Positions 55,546 to 64,000 of a stretch of 64,000 nt of DNA are shown here, piece after piece. Made by a program: the position numbers and the translations under genes. This DNA is from Melitaea cinxia (taxonomy: Eukaryota > Arthropoda > Insecta > Lepidoptera > Nymphalidae): the NCBI RefSeq assembly GCF_905220565.1, contig NC_059422.1, positions 6,778,272 through 6,842,271 of the forward strand, given 5' to 3'. The stretch's first letter is position 1, and each line of letters begins with the position of its first letter. The notes below the pieces were generated by a model, which saw only the letters and a program-made list of their open reading frames with translations, was not told the DNA's origin and ran no database searches.

Positions 55546-56666
55546 CTAGCTGTGCCCGCGGCTTCGCCCGCGTAGAAATCAGTGCGTCACAAAGTTTTCC
55601 CGGCAAACTTCCAGTGAAACTATTATCGAAATCGGTTTAGCCGTTCCGTAAACCTTTCTCCCTAAGCCCTCTCTCCATTGGTGAAATCGCATGAAAATCC
55701 GTTCAGTAGATTTTGAAGGAATCCATCACATATACTTTTGGGGACTTTGTTTTATAATACACTAACTGTCGCCTGCGACTACGTCCGCGTGGTTATGAAG
55801 ATATGCATTACTATTAAGATGTTTAACGCAAATATTTTTTTTATTTCAGTCACTTGAAATGCTTATCAAACTGAGTAACTTTTTAAAAGCCACAATTTAG
55901 TATAATTTAATAGTTATTTTTATAAAACCTCTATACACCACATTTTTAGTTTTATTTTCAGGCTGTATATGTTTCATACAAACTATCAACCCTAATTAAA
56001 TCCTCTTAGCGGTGGAATATCGCAAAATCCGTTCTTTGCGGACGTCAACTAACTATAATCTACCTCCCTGACTCATCTTTGTCCATCCTGGATGGATGGA
56101 CCATCCAGCGGTTATTAAGTTCTCGTGATGAGTGAGTCAGTGACCTTTCTCTTTTATTTTAAATTTCAAGTCTTTTACTTCTAAAACATAGGACTTTCAT
56201 ACAAATTTCCAACCCCCCGTTTTACCCCCTTAGGGGTCGAGTTTCGTAAAATCCGTTCTTAACGGATCTCTACGCCCTATAAGGAGCCTTCCTGCCAAAT
56301 TTCAAGTTTGTAGGTGTTATAGTTTCGGAGATTTCGTGATCAGTGAGTAAACCTACCATCCCCCGTTTTAACCCCAAAAAGGGGTTGATTTCTAAAGATA
56401 CATTATTTGGACGTCTTCTCATCATCTATAGAGCATACATTTAAAATTTCAAGTCTTTTACTTCTAAAACATAGGACTTTCATACAAACTTGCAACCTCC
56501 GTTTTATCCCCTTAGGGGTCGAGTTTCATAAAATCCGTTCTTAGCGGATGCCTACGTCTTATAAGGAGCCTACCTGCCAAATTTCAAGTTTGTAGGTGTT
56601 ATAGTTTCGGAGATTTCGTGATGAGTGAGTGACCTTTCGCTTTTATATATATTATTATAGATTTTT
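55546..56666 (-). mobile_element. Long D element with internal tandem units
   Basis: Starts ACTAGCTGTGCCCGCGGCTT in reverse and ends near TATATTATTATAG at 56666. A second terminus-like segment (CTAACTGTCGCCTGCGACTA) lies at 55762. Two copies of a unit starting AAATTTCAAGTCTTTTACTT at 56161 and 56444 are 283 bp apart; a third, worn unit precedes them near 55960. Confidence 0.7.
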
Positions 56667-57120
56667 TTTTTATAATACATGCAAATAGAAATAATACTAA
56701 CATGCAAATAATATTACTTGAACCTGGTTATAATTTTTTTTAATATGAATAAACACATAACTACTTTTTCTCAATCATCGGTTAACATGTACAAACAACA
56801 TTACAAAATGGCGTCTATTCTTAAAATAGCATGATTACATAATAACTACATATAAGTGAGTTGTAATGACTAAACTTAATTAGTTCAGAAATTCTTGTTT
56901 TTTTATCTAATTATATAATATAAAAAATTGTCTGTTTGTTTAAAATATATATAAAGAAAATTTAATAACCGAAATGTATGTACTTGCATAACTTCCGAAC
57001 GTCTGCTTTAAATTGGACAATCCTTTTTTATGTCCGTTATTGTATTTTACTTTTTTTTTTAAGTATTTTTTTTTGAATTTTTAATTTTTTTCATCCGTTT
57101 CCAATTTCTATAATTTAGAT
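56667..57120. other. AT-rich stretch with an F scrap
   Basis: AAAATGGCGTC at 56807-56817, and GTACTTGCATAACTTCCGAA at about 56980, an F-like end. No gene. Confidence 0.4.
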
Positions 57121-57427
57121 AAATCACTATTCATCATCATCATTTCAGCCTAATACAGTCCACTGCTGGACATAGGCCTCCACAAGTTCGCGCCAAAAAT
57201 AGCATGACCCCATGTGTTTTGCACATAGTCACCACGCTGGGCAGGCGGGTTGGTGACCGCAGGACTAGCTTTGTCGCACCAAAGATGCTGCTGCCCGTCT
57301 TCGGCCTGTGTATTTATAAACCAGCAGTTGGATGGTTATCCCGCCATCGGTCGGCTTTTTAAGTTGCAAGGTGGTAGTAAAAATGTGTTATCCCTTAGTC
57401 GCCTCTTACGACACCCAAATCACTATT
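57121..57427. repeat. 11-bp target-site duplication around repeat A
   Basis: AAATCACTATT at 57121-57131 and 57417-57427. Confidence 0.88.
57132..57416 (-). mobile_element. Repeat A, slightly 5'-truncated
   Basis: 3' (CAT)n end at 57132, then CCACTGCTGGACATAGGCC. It stops at TCTTACGACACCC, about 50 bp short of the full 5' end. Confidence 0.9.
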
Positions 57428-57841
57428 ATTAAGTTTCTAAAACGATAAAATACAAAATTTACTTAAATTCGGTATTTTTCGGTATTTTGTGTACTTTTTC
57501 CATTTTTGTGAACTTTTTTTCTATTAGGCAGGCAGGTAACTACTAATTTTTCAAAATATCCTAAATCCTGCAATCCCAAAATGGTAAAACACTTAAGATA
57601 TTTTTTGAACAACTGTACGTCTGTCACAGACGTCTTTATCTCCTAAATTTTTTTGCGTCATCGGGGACTGCATCACACCTGTCAGATACCGGGTCCTGGA
57701 TTGCCAAACTATTGACCTTAACATTGTTTTAATACGTATATACCTATTATACAGGTTGTATTGTAACATGCGTTCTCTCGTTTAGTTCGTATATATTGAT
57801 ATATACAGATATACATGTAGGCATGCCATAGCTGAAATTAT
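57428..57841. other. No gene or repeat recognised
   Basis: AT-rich. Nothing supported. Confidence 0.4.
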
Positions 57842-57990
57842 TTATTTATTTATTTTATACTTTATTGTACACCACAAATATATTACAAACAAAGCATAAA
57901 GATAGTTACAGACAGTGAAGTACAATGGGCGGACTTATGGCTAATTAGCCATTTCTTCCAGACAACCCATTCGAAACCCATTCGAAATTA
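57842..57990 (-). mobile_element. Repeat K, 3' end of a LINE-type element
   Basis: In reverse: GGCTAATTAGCCATAAGTCC, TTGTGGTGTACAATAAAG, ending in (AAATA)n. Confidence 0.65.
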
Positions 57991-58234
57991 TAAGTGAAAA
58001 AATAAAAAAAAATGAAATTATCTTCTCATTTTCACTCTCTCGTGTTCCGTGTTCGTATTTGTTTCGAACTTAACGTCATACAAACATGTTTAGTCATAAG
58101 ATGTACTACTTTATAATTATAAGTTTGTTATTTTAATTAATTATCCAAACAAAGTGACGTGTGACAGGTTTAACAATTTTTTTAAACTGCGAGTGTAAAT
58201 GTCAAAATCATCATCATCAATACATATAATAAAA

Positions 58235-58592
58235 ATGTAACGGATCGCTGTCTGTACATGGAAGATATGTGAGAAAAAATATTATTGGGACCTTTATCAA
58301 CGAAAACAGCACCCAAACAATGATAGTTAGAAGTTTTGTCTGCTTGTCTGTTTGTCTGTGCGTTTTGTGCACGCTAATCTCAAAAACGGCTTATCCGATT
58401 TAGATTTTGTTTTCATTAATATATTGTGGTAAGCTTCACTTACCATTAAATATTTAATTCATGTCAATCGATTCATAAATAAAAAAGTTATGCCAATTTA
58501 AAAAATCACAAAATAAACCAAAATATATATATACAAATATGCCGTCCAAAGTCACTATTCCACGCGGACGAAGTTGCGTGCAGCTAGTTAAT
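58235..58592 (+). mobile_element. D element, complete
   Basis: ATAATAAAAATGTAACGGATCG-like start, GTCTGCTTGTCTGTTTGTC, GCTAATCTCAAAAACGGC, ending GCGGACGAAGTTGCGTGC and AGCTAGTTA. Confidence 0.72.
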
Positions 58593-59749
58593 AATAAAAT
58601 TTTATATATAATAAATCAATTAAAACCAATTTCGTTATTTTTAAACGATGTAATAAAATCATTATCACAACTTAACATTGCTTGCTGTTTTACATCTAAA
58701 TGTTTAAAATTTAATATTTATTTTTCCTTGTAATGATATAATACAATCTCACATATTATAAGAAATCAACAAACAGCTAATCACATAAAAATACTTCTTT
58801 ATCAACCTCAAAATATATTTTGATTCAAGTATTACTTTAAAAGACATAAAATACTAAAGTTTAATACAAGCTGACCACTAACAAAACGTGTTTTTACAAA
58901 GTAGGTTATAATTTAAAAAAAATAACGTAATAACACGTAATTATATTGTCTGTGTTATCTTTTACATCTGCGATATCATCTGTGGGCGGGTGTCAAATGA
59001 AATTACGTCTTTTTTTAATTAGCGAAGAAAAAGCATGGAGGTTTGTTGAACGAGTCTTTATATAAAACTTTCTTTTTTATGAATGATATAAATATCTTAA
59101 TTTATGTCATAAGTTTTATTTATTTTTTTAATTAATTGCGTTTTAATGTGTAATATTAATGTCTTTATTAAAATGTTTGTTTAAGAAATATTAAAGTGTT
59201 TATTATAACGTTTTTATTGTTTTTTGTTTTTTTATTATCTTCGAAGTGTAACGACGACATCGGTCTAAAAATTAAAAGTTTATATTTTCATATAGATGTT
59301 TCCTTAGTAATTCCAATTCTTATGTAAGTAGTAGATACGAAATAGAAAAAATATTTTATTAATAGACCGCCATGTTCCCCTCACCTGTCATGTCCTGTAA
59401 ATTTGACAGCTGTCATCGAGGCGTCAACGTCATCTTGTTTTGGCACAGACTGAATACATATTTTAATTTTTTTTATGATATTTTCCTTAAAAAGGCATTC
59501 ACACGTTTTACTTGTAACTTATTTTGTTTTTTGGCATTTCGACGCCAATAGATATTTTTTTTATTTCATTTGGATTATTCTTAGCTATAGATAAACGGTC
59601 TCGAGGTTTTCCTTGCATTATTAACAACCACATTATCTAAATATATACATATACCTATAACTAGTACTTACTTAATTTCAATATTTTATAGAAAAAAAAA
59701 ATATCTGTTAAAAAGTCAAGCTTTAAAACACAATTTCTTACATCATTTT
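58593..59749. other. AT-rich stretch, no gene
   Basis: Nothing recognised. The 58539-58733 frame starts inside the D end. Confidence 0.45.
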
Positions 59750-59962
59750 TGATGACGCGTGGGCGCAGCGGTCACAGCATTAACTGTTGCGCTGGCGGTC
59801 GCGGGTTCGCTCCCCGCTCACGACAGACATTTGCATTGGACATATACATGTTTCACATGGTCTGGAAGTTTGTGCTTGTGTATTCTGTGTGACTGGACGA
59901 CAGGAGAAAATCCTACTGGCGACCGTTGAGTGTAAAGTATTTATTTATTTATTTATTTATTT
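59750..59962 (+). mobile_element. tRNA-headed SINE with (TTTA)n tail
   Basis: GACGCGTGGGCGCAGCGGTC (A box-like), GGTCGCGGGTTCGCTCCCCG (B box with A to G... GGTTCGCTCC), ATTTGCATTGGACATATAC, GTCTGGAAGTTTGTGCTTG, then (TTTA)n. Same family as 35187-35510, sharing the head with C but not its tail. Confidence 0.78.
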
Positions 59963-60060
59963 TATAATAACTGTAAGTGTGAAGCTAACAACAATTTGGA
60001 ATAAAAAAAGTTGCTAAGAAGTTATGAAATAGGTATTAGCTGACACACCTGACTCACCTT

Positions 60061-60110
60061 TAAAAAATACAATCGAATTGAGAACCTCCTTCTTTCGAAG
60101 TCGGTTAAAC
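60061..60110 (-). repeat. Repeat G, terminal scrap
   Basis: AATACAATCGAATTGAGAAC, CTTCTTTCGAAGTCGGTT. Confidence 0.6.
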
Positions 60111-60429
60111 AAAACAGCTGGTCATATTTCTGTATAGAGACGTAATTATTCATATGAATTATACATTATTTAAGTCAAACATGCATTATACCGTCGACAC
60201 GCGTATAATTCAAAACGCCTCGATCTGTTCGCATGTATAATTCACAGTATAATGTATATGTACATTGTACACATCTAACATCTCAGTATTTTTAAATACG
60301 AAAGTTTGTATGTATGTTTGTCACTCAATTATGATAGTGACTTAACAGATCTGGATGAATTTTGACATAAATTAAGTATGGAGTATACAAATAAACGCGT
60401 TTTCGTAACAAAATAACTTATGTAAAAAC

Positions 60430-60600
60430 ATAAAAGAGTGTGTGTGTGTAACTTATGTACGCACATAAGAAGTTATACTTCATTGGCTAGCTAACTTCAC
60501 GTTACTAACTTCTTCTTCGTTGACCAGCTAACTTTATTGTGTCGGTTTTATGTGACGGGGTGCGCATTGAAAACGCGATCAAAGTCCCGAGAAACACACA
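60430..60600 (+). repeat. Repeat F, copy 3
   Basis: GTGTGTGTGTAACTTATGTA, CATTGGCTAGCTAACTTC, then GTGTCGGTTTTATGTGACGG. Confidence 0.65.
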
Positions 60601-60737
60601 GTAGTGAATGTGTTTCTATTACGCCTACTATGTTTATTTAAAACTTAAAAAATGTTCCAAATATTATCAGAGTCATTTAGACGCTAACAATGACACTGGC
60701 TACATGATATAAGAAAAAAAAAATGGTTAAGAAAAAG

Positions 60738-60902
60738 AGTAACTGCACAATTTCTTACCAATTCTTCTCTGTACGATTTACATTCCGAATCGATGGTAGT
60801 TTGCCTGGTAACCATAATTGATAATTTAATTTGTATGATAATTATTCGAAGGTACTTTTGAAGCCTATTTGAATGAAGTTATTTTTGATTTGATTTGATT
60901 AA
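60738..60902 (+). mobile_element. Repeat I, 3' end with (GATTT)n tail
   Basis: AGTAACTGCACAATTTCTTA, CATTCCGAATCGATGGTAG, GCCTATTTGAATGAAG, GATTTGATTTGATT. Confidence 0.7.
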
Positions 60903-61259
60903 TACTTACATACATAACAGAATAATTGTAATTAAGAGGTCACTATTTGAGTTAAGAACGCCTTTGTACTATGTTAAGTTAGAATATTGTAATTTACCCA
61001 CTTTAATGTAATTTTGAATGTATAAGAAGATATTAAATAAATATAAATAGTAATATTTTCATATAAAAACAAAGTGTGTGGTTAAGACCGCACGGCAGAA
61101 GTGACAACTTCATTGGCAATCCCAATGAAACAATAACGCAATAAGTCCCGAGTTCATCCGATCGAGCCTTTCACCTCTGAGCGTGACGGATCAGCCTAAC
61201 TTACTACGTACGAAAAAATGTGTTTGCGGTACGCCAAAACAAGTTTTCACTTCAATAAA
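60903..61259. other. No gene or repeat recognised
   Basis: Nothing supported. Slightly GC-richer at 61090-61210. Confidence 0.4.
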
Positions 61260-61423
61260 AACGAGTGTACTTTAGACCACACGACTGAAGTAAAACTTCT
61301 TTAGCTCCATCTAACTTATATCTCCCTCTCAAGTTCCGTACGCCTCGCTCGATCACACTTTTCGTAACGCTCTCGTCACGCATTCACCAGCCTACTCCTC
61401 AGGTCAAGCTTACGTAAAGAAGT
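61260..61423 (-). repeat. Repeat H, copy 5
   Basis: ACGAGTGTACTTTAGACCAC to CAGGTCAAGCTTACGTAAAG. Confidence 0.8.
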
Positions 61424-61822
61424 GCGTTAAAAACACAGCAGTAGGATTGGGTATCCTACTAGCAGTGCCTGCATATGTCCGCATAGAAAAAAAAATATCA
61501 ACTATCAAACAACAGCAAAAAACCCGTCCCGTTACTTGAATATAAAAAAAATGTGACAACAATATCACAATATTATAAATTAATAAAAAAATGTCCTGTG
61601 ACTTGTACTTAACATTTTAAGACTTACGTTTAAGTGCCCGTTTTCGGATAAATTATATCCTCCACATAAGTTACGAATAGATTTTAACAGCAGGAGATAG
61701 AGGCCATTAGGACCTGCTTCACCTATATTAAGAAGCTCCAACTCTTGGATTCATGTTTATAGATGGAAATATTTACAACTAGACGACCCAGTGTACTTTG
61801 TATAACCTACATATATTTGTGG

Positions 61823-62015
61823 AAATATAGACAAAACACTTTCTGAACGCACCTATAAATATTTGACAATTAAGTGACAATTATTGAAAATATAGACAAA
61901 ACACTTTCTGAACGCATCTATAAATATTTGACAATTAAGTGACAATTATTGAAAATATAGACAAAACACTTTCTGAACGCATCTATAAATATTTGACAAC
62001 CAAGTGACAACTATT
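61823..62015. repeat. 65-bp minisatellite, about three units
   Basis: The unit AAATATAGACAAAACACTTT, CTGAACGCATCTATAAATATT, GACAATTAAGTGACAATTAT recurs with anchors at 61831, 61896 and 61961. Units 1 and 2 differ by very little; the third has changes at its end. Confidence 0.95.
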
Positions 62016-62218
62016 TTGACAAAAGACATGAAATGTTTCATAGCTAGGAACATTTTGTATTGGAAAATTGAATTGCCGTTCTTACTATTTTCCTATTACT
62101 TATTATTTATGTTTTTCACCGTTTAAACCTTCCCTGAACGTGAACAAATATTTCAAGATCAAAATTAACCAAATCGTTTCTGCCATTTCGAGTTTTAGCG
62201 AGACAAAAAAAAATTTAG
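62016..62218. other. No gene or repeat recognised
   Basis: GTTTTAGCGAGACAAAAA near the right end may be D wording. Confidence 0.35.
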
Positions 62219-62398
62219 ACTAGCTGTACCCTGCACGCGTTGCTACGCTTTTTTTTTTGGTCGCACCAACTTTTGTGAACGCAACCTTTGTGGTCTCATT
62301 CACAACACTTTGCTGACGATCATGACATGATCAAATACATAGTTTACGATTCTATAAAGGACATACAGACAAACATTCATTTTTATATTAAATAGATT
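62219..62398 (-). mobile_element. D element, diverged
   Basis: GACTAGCTGTACCCTGCACG at the left and GACATACAGACAAACATTC, TATATTAAATAGAT at the right. Confidence 0.6.
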
Positions 62399-63075
62399 AG
62401 AGTGAAATTCGATTGTAAAAAAGAGTAATACTTATATAAAGAACTTTTATCCGTTGGATACCGATTCGTCAAATAGCGTTATTCACAACCGGTTAAACAG
62501 GCCCTAAGTTTATAAAAGTTGATAATGTACCTTTCTATAATTAAAAAAAAAAACTCCGACGGCATTTGAAACGCACAACACACAAACTGAACACAAAATA
62601 TTAGATATTAATAAATAATAGCAACGAATATTGACTTCATTGATTTTATTGTATAAAAGTAACCTATATTGACTTTAAATTTAAAATAAGATTGTATACA
62701 ATTACATATGAAATAAAAAAATCAATACAAATAAAAATGAATATTGTTAAACGCATAACTCGAGAATGACTCGATCAATTTGGCTAATTTATTTTTTTGT
62801 ATGTTCCTTAACCACATAAGGTTTTAATACTAAAAAAAAAAAATTAAAAAATATTGATTTTTACTATTAACTTTTGACGGAAAAAAATATTTTTACTATT
62901 AACTCTTGACAGAACGAAGTCTGTCCGGGCAGCTAGTTAATAATAAAATGAAAAACTAACCGCAAAGGAAGCGTTTAAATAACTTTTAATCATTTACGAA
63001 AATTTAAGTACATTTCACTTTTAATTATTGTATAAACCCTTTTAAATAAGTTATTACTTTATTTTTGTATATCGG
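62399..63075. other. AT-rich stretch with a D end
   Basis: GAACGAAGTCTGTCCGGGCA and AGCTAGTTA at 62913-62939 is a D 3' terminus whose start is not clear. Confidence 0.45.
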
Positions 63076-63231
63076 TAGCTAATCCCGCTAACGTTGTTTC
63101 GCCATATATGTATGTTATTAACCCGCTTAATCCCCCCCCCCCCCCCTCTAACTAAAGGGTAAAAAAAAAGATATTGGATGTTTCCAAGGAGTATTTTAAC
63201 TAATTGTGACACGAGAATTTTATATATAAGA
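63076..63231 (-). mobile_element. E element with a poly-C run
   Basis: AGCTAATCCCGCTAACGTTG to CGAGAATTTTATATATAAG. The internal C run at about 63132-63146 replaces the usual CCCTCCCC-type stretch. Confidence 0.72.
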
Positions 63232-63683
63232 TAACATTTCATTTTATTAAAATTTATTTACACATTAGTGTAAATATTATTAATTATATTACTATTTTAT
63301 TTTAAAACATTTTAATTATATATCAAATAAAATATACGCATCCAAAATGCCTAAAAATATTGTAAAATTCTTGTATCCTAATAACCTATCGTCTTATTCT
63401 TTTAAGCAGCTATGTAATAAGTAATTGATATCTATGAACGTAAGAATAATGTGAATCAGAAATATTATTTGTAAAACAAAATACATTATATAATATCATG
63501 TTGTTTATAAGTGTATATTATAGGCATTAAAGCATCAAGATATAACATTATTAGTATTGTATAATCCAATAAGAATCTTAACTGGATGGAAGTGGGAAAA
63601 TTCTACTCGTTATCAACTTAATAATCTAACAAGAATAAAAGTTAAAAAGTATGATCCAATTGCATTGTTTAACGTCAACATAT
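63232..63683. other. AT-rich stretch, nothing recognised
   Basis: No feature supported. Confidence 0.45.
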
Positions 63684-63998
63684 AAATCTATATATCTATA
63701 CAAATAAATAAAATTGGAGTGTCTGTTTGTAATATTAAAATAACCGGTTTTTACTAAATCCATATGGATATTTACACGGTATATATACCAAAATGACATT
63801 TTTTACAATTTTTGTCTGTCTGTCTGTTCCGGCTAATCTCTAAAACGGCTGGAACAATTTTGACGTGACTTTCACTGGCAGATAGTAGAGTTACTTAGGC
63901 TACTTTTATTTTAGAAATATTTTTGTTTTGTAACTCTGCGAGCTGAACGATATTTTTTTTTAAATTCCACGCGGATGAAGTCGCGGGCACAGCTAGTA
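63684..63998 (+). mobile_element. D element, complete
   Basis: ATCTATATATCTATACAAAT at the start, GTCTGTCTGTCTGTTCCGGC, CTAAAACGGCTGGAACAATT, ending GATGAAGTCGCGGGCACAGC then TAGTA at the window edge. Confidence 0.75.
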
Positions 63999-64000
63999 TA

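Larger units (their letters stand above)
46421..64000 (-). other. Large upstream intron of the right engrailed-family gene (5' end outside window)
   Basis: At least 17.6 kb upstream of the penultimate exon without a recognisable first exon. Its first 400 bp hold a B element. From 46.8 to 51.57 kb it is repeat-poor and a reasonable place for intronic enhancers. From 51.58 kb on it holds C, E, D, G, A, K, J, F, I and H copies and a minisatellite. No credible gene lies inside it. Confidence 0.7.

Overview
The window is from an insect nuclear genome, almost certainly a butterfly or moth (Lepidoptera). The sequence is AT-rich, its genes are intron-split, and the dispersed repeats are of types I associate with lepidopteran genomes: elements ending in GCTAGT, tRNA-headed SINEs with a CCCAGCAGTGGGA tail, and elements bounded by ACCGACTTCAA. 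The species cannot be named from the sequence.

Only two protein genes are visible, both only as their last two coding exons. They are the engrailed-family homeobox paralogues engrailed and invected, arranged tail to tail. The left gene (+ strand) has exons 2878-2981 and 3463-3726. The right gene (- strand) has exons 46420-46329 and 45493-45263. In both, the last intron splits the homeobox between homeodomain residues 17 and 18 and the preceding junction splits a codon in the same phase. Their large first exons lie outside the window, so 1-2877 is intron of the left gene and 46421-64000 is intron of the right gene. I could not settle which one is engrailed and which invected.

The 41.5 kb between the two stop codons, and the right-hand intron, hold no other credible gene. 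They are packed with interspersed repeats, lettered here for reference. A: LINE-like, ends in (ATG)n. B: ends in GCCGACCTAGT plus an A/T tail. C: tRNA-derived SINE. D and E: elements ending in GCTAGT, Helitron-like by their ends. F: GTACGCACGTAAGAAG. G: ends ACCGACTTCAA / TTGAAGTCGGT. H: GCGTGACGAGAGCGTTAC. I and K: 3' ends of LINE-type elements. J: other tRNA-headed sequences. There are also two degenerate LINE coding fragments, several inverted-repeat (MITE-like) elements, a 65-bp minisatellite and simple repeats. Several insertions show clean target-site duplications and nesting.

The most notable observation is that the two paralogues share a 148-bp tract with no differences (3458-3605 against 45351-45498 reversed). 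It starts 5 bp inside the intron and ends inside the exon, while both sides drop to about 75-78% identity. This looks like recent gene conversion between inverted paralogues. A second observation is that the 92-nt homeobox exon of the right gene lies between two inverted copies of repeat B, which could pair in the pre-mRNA. Repeat boundaries are eye estimates, usually good to about 10-20 bp.
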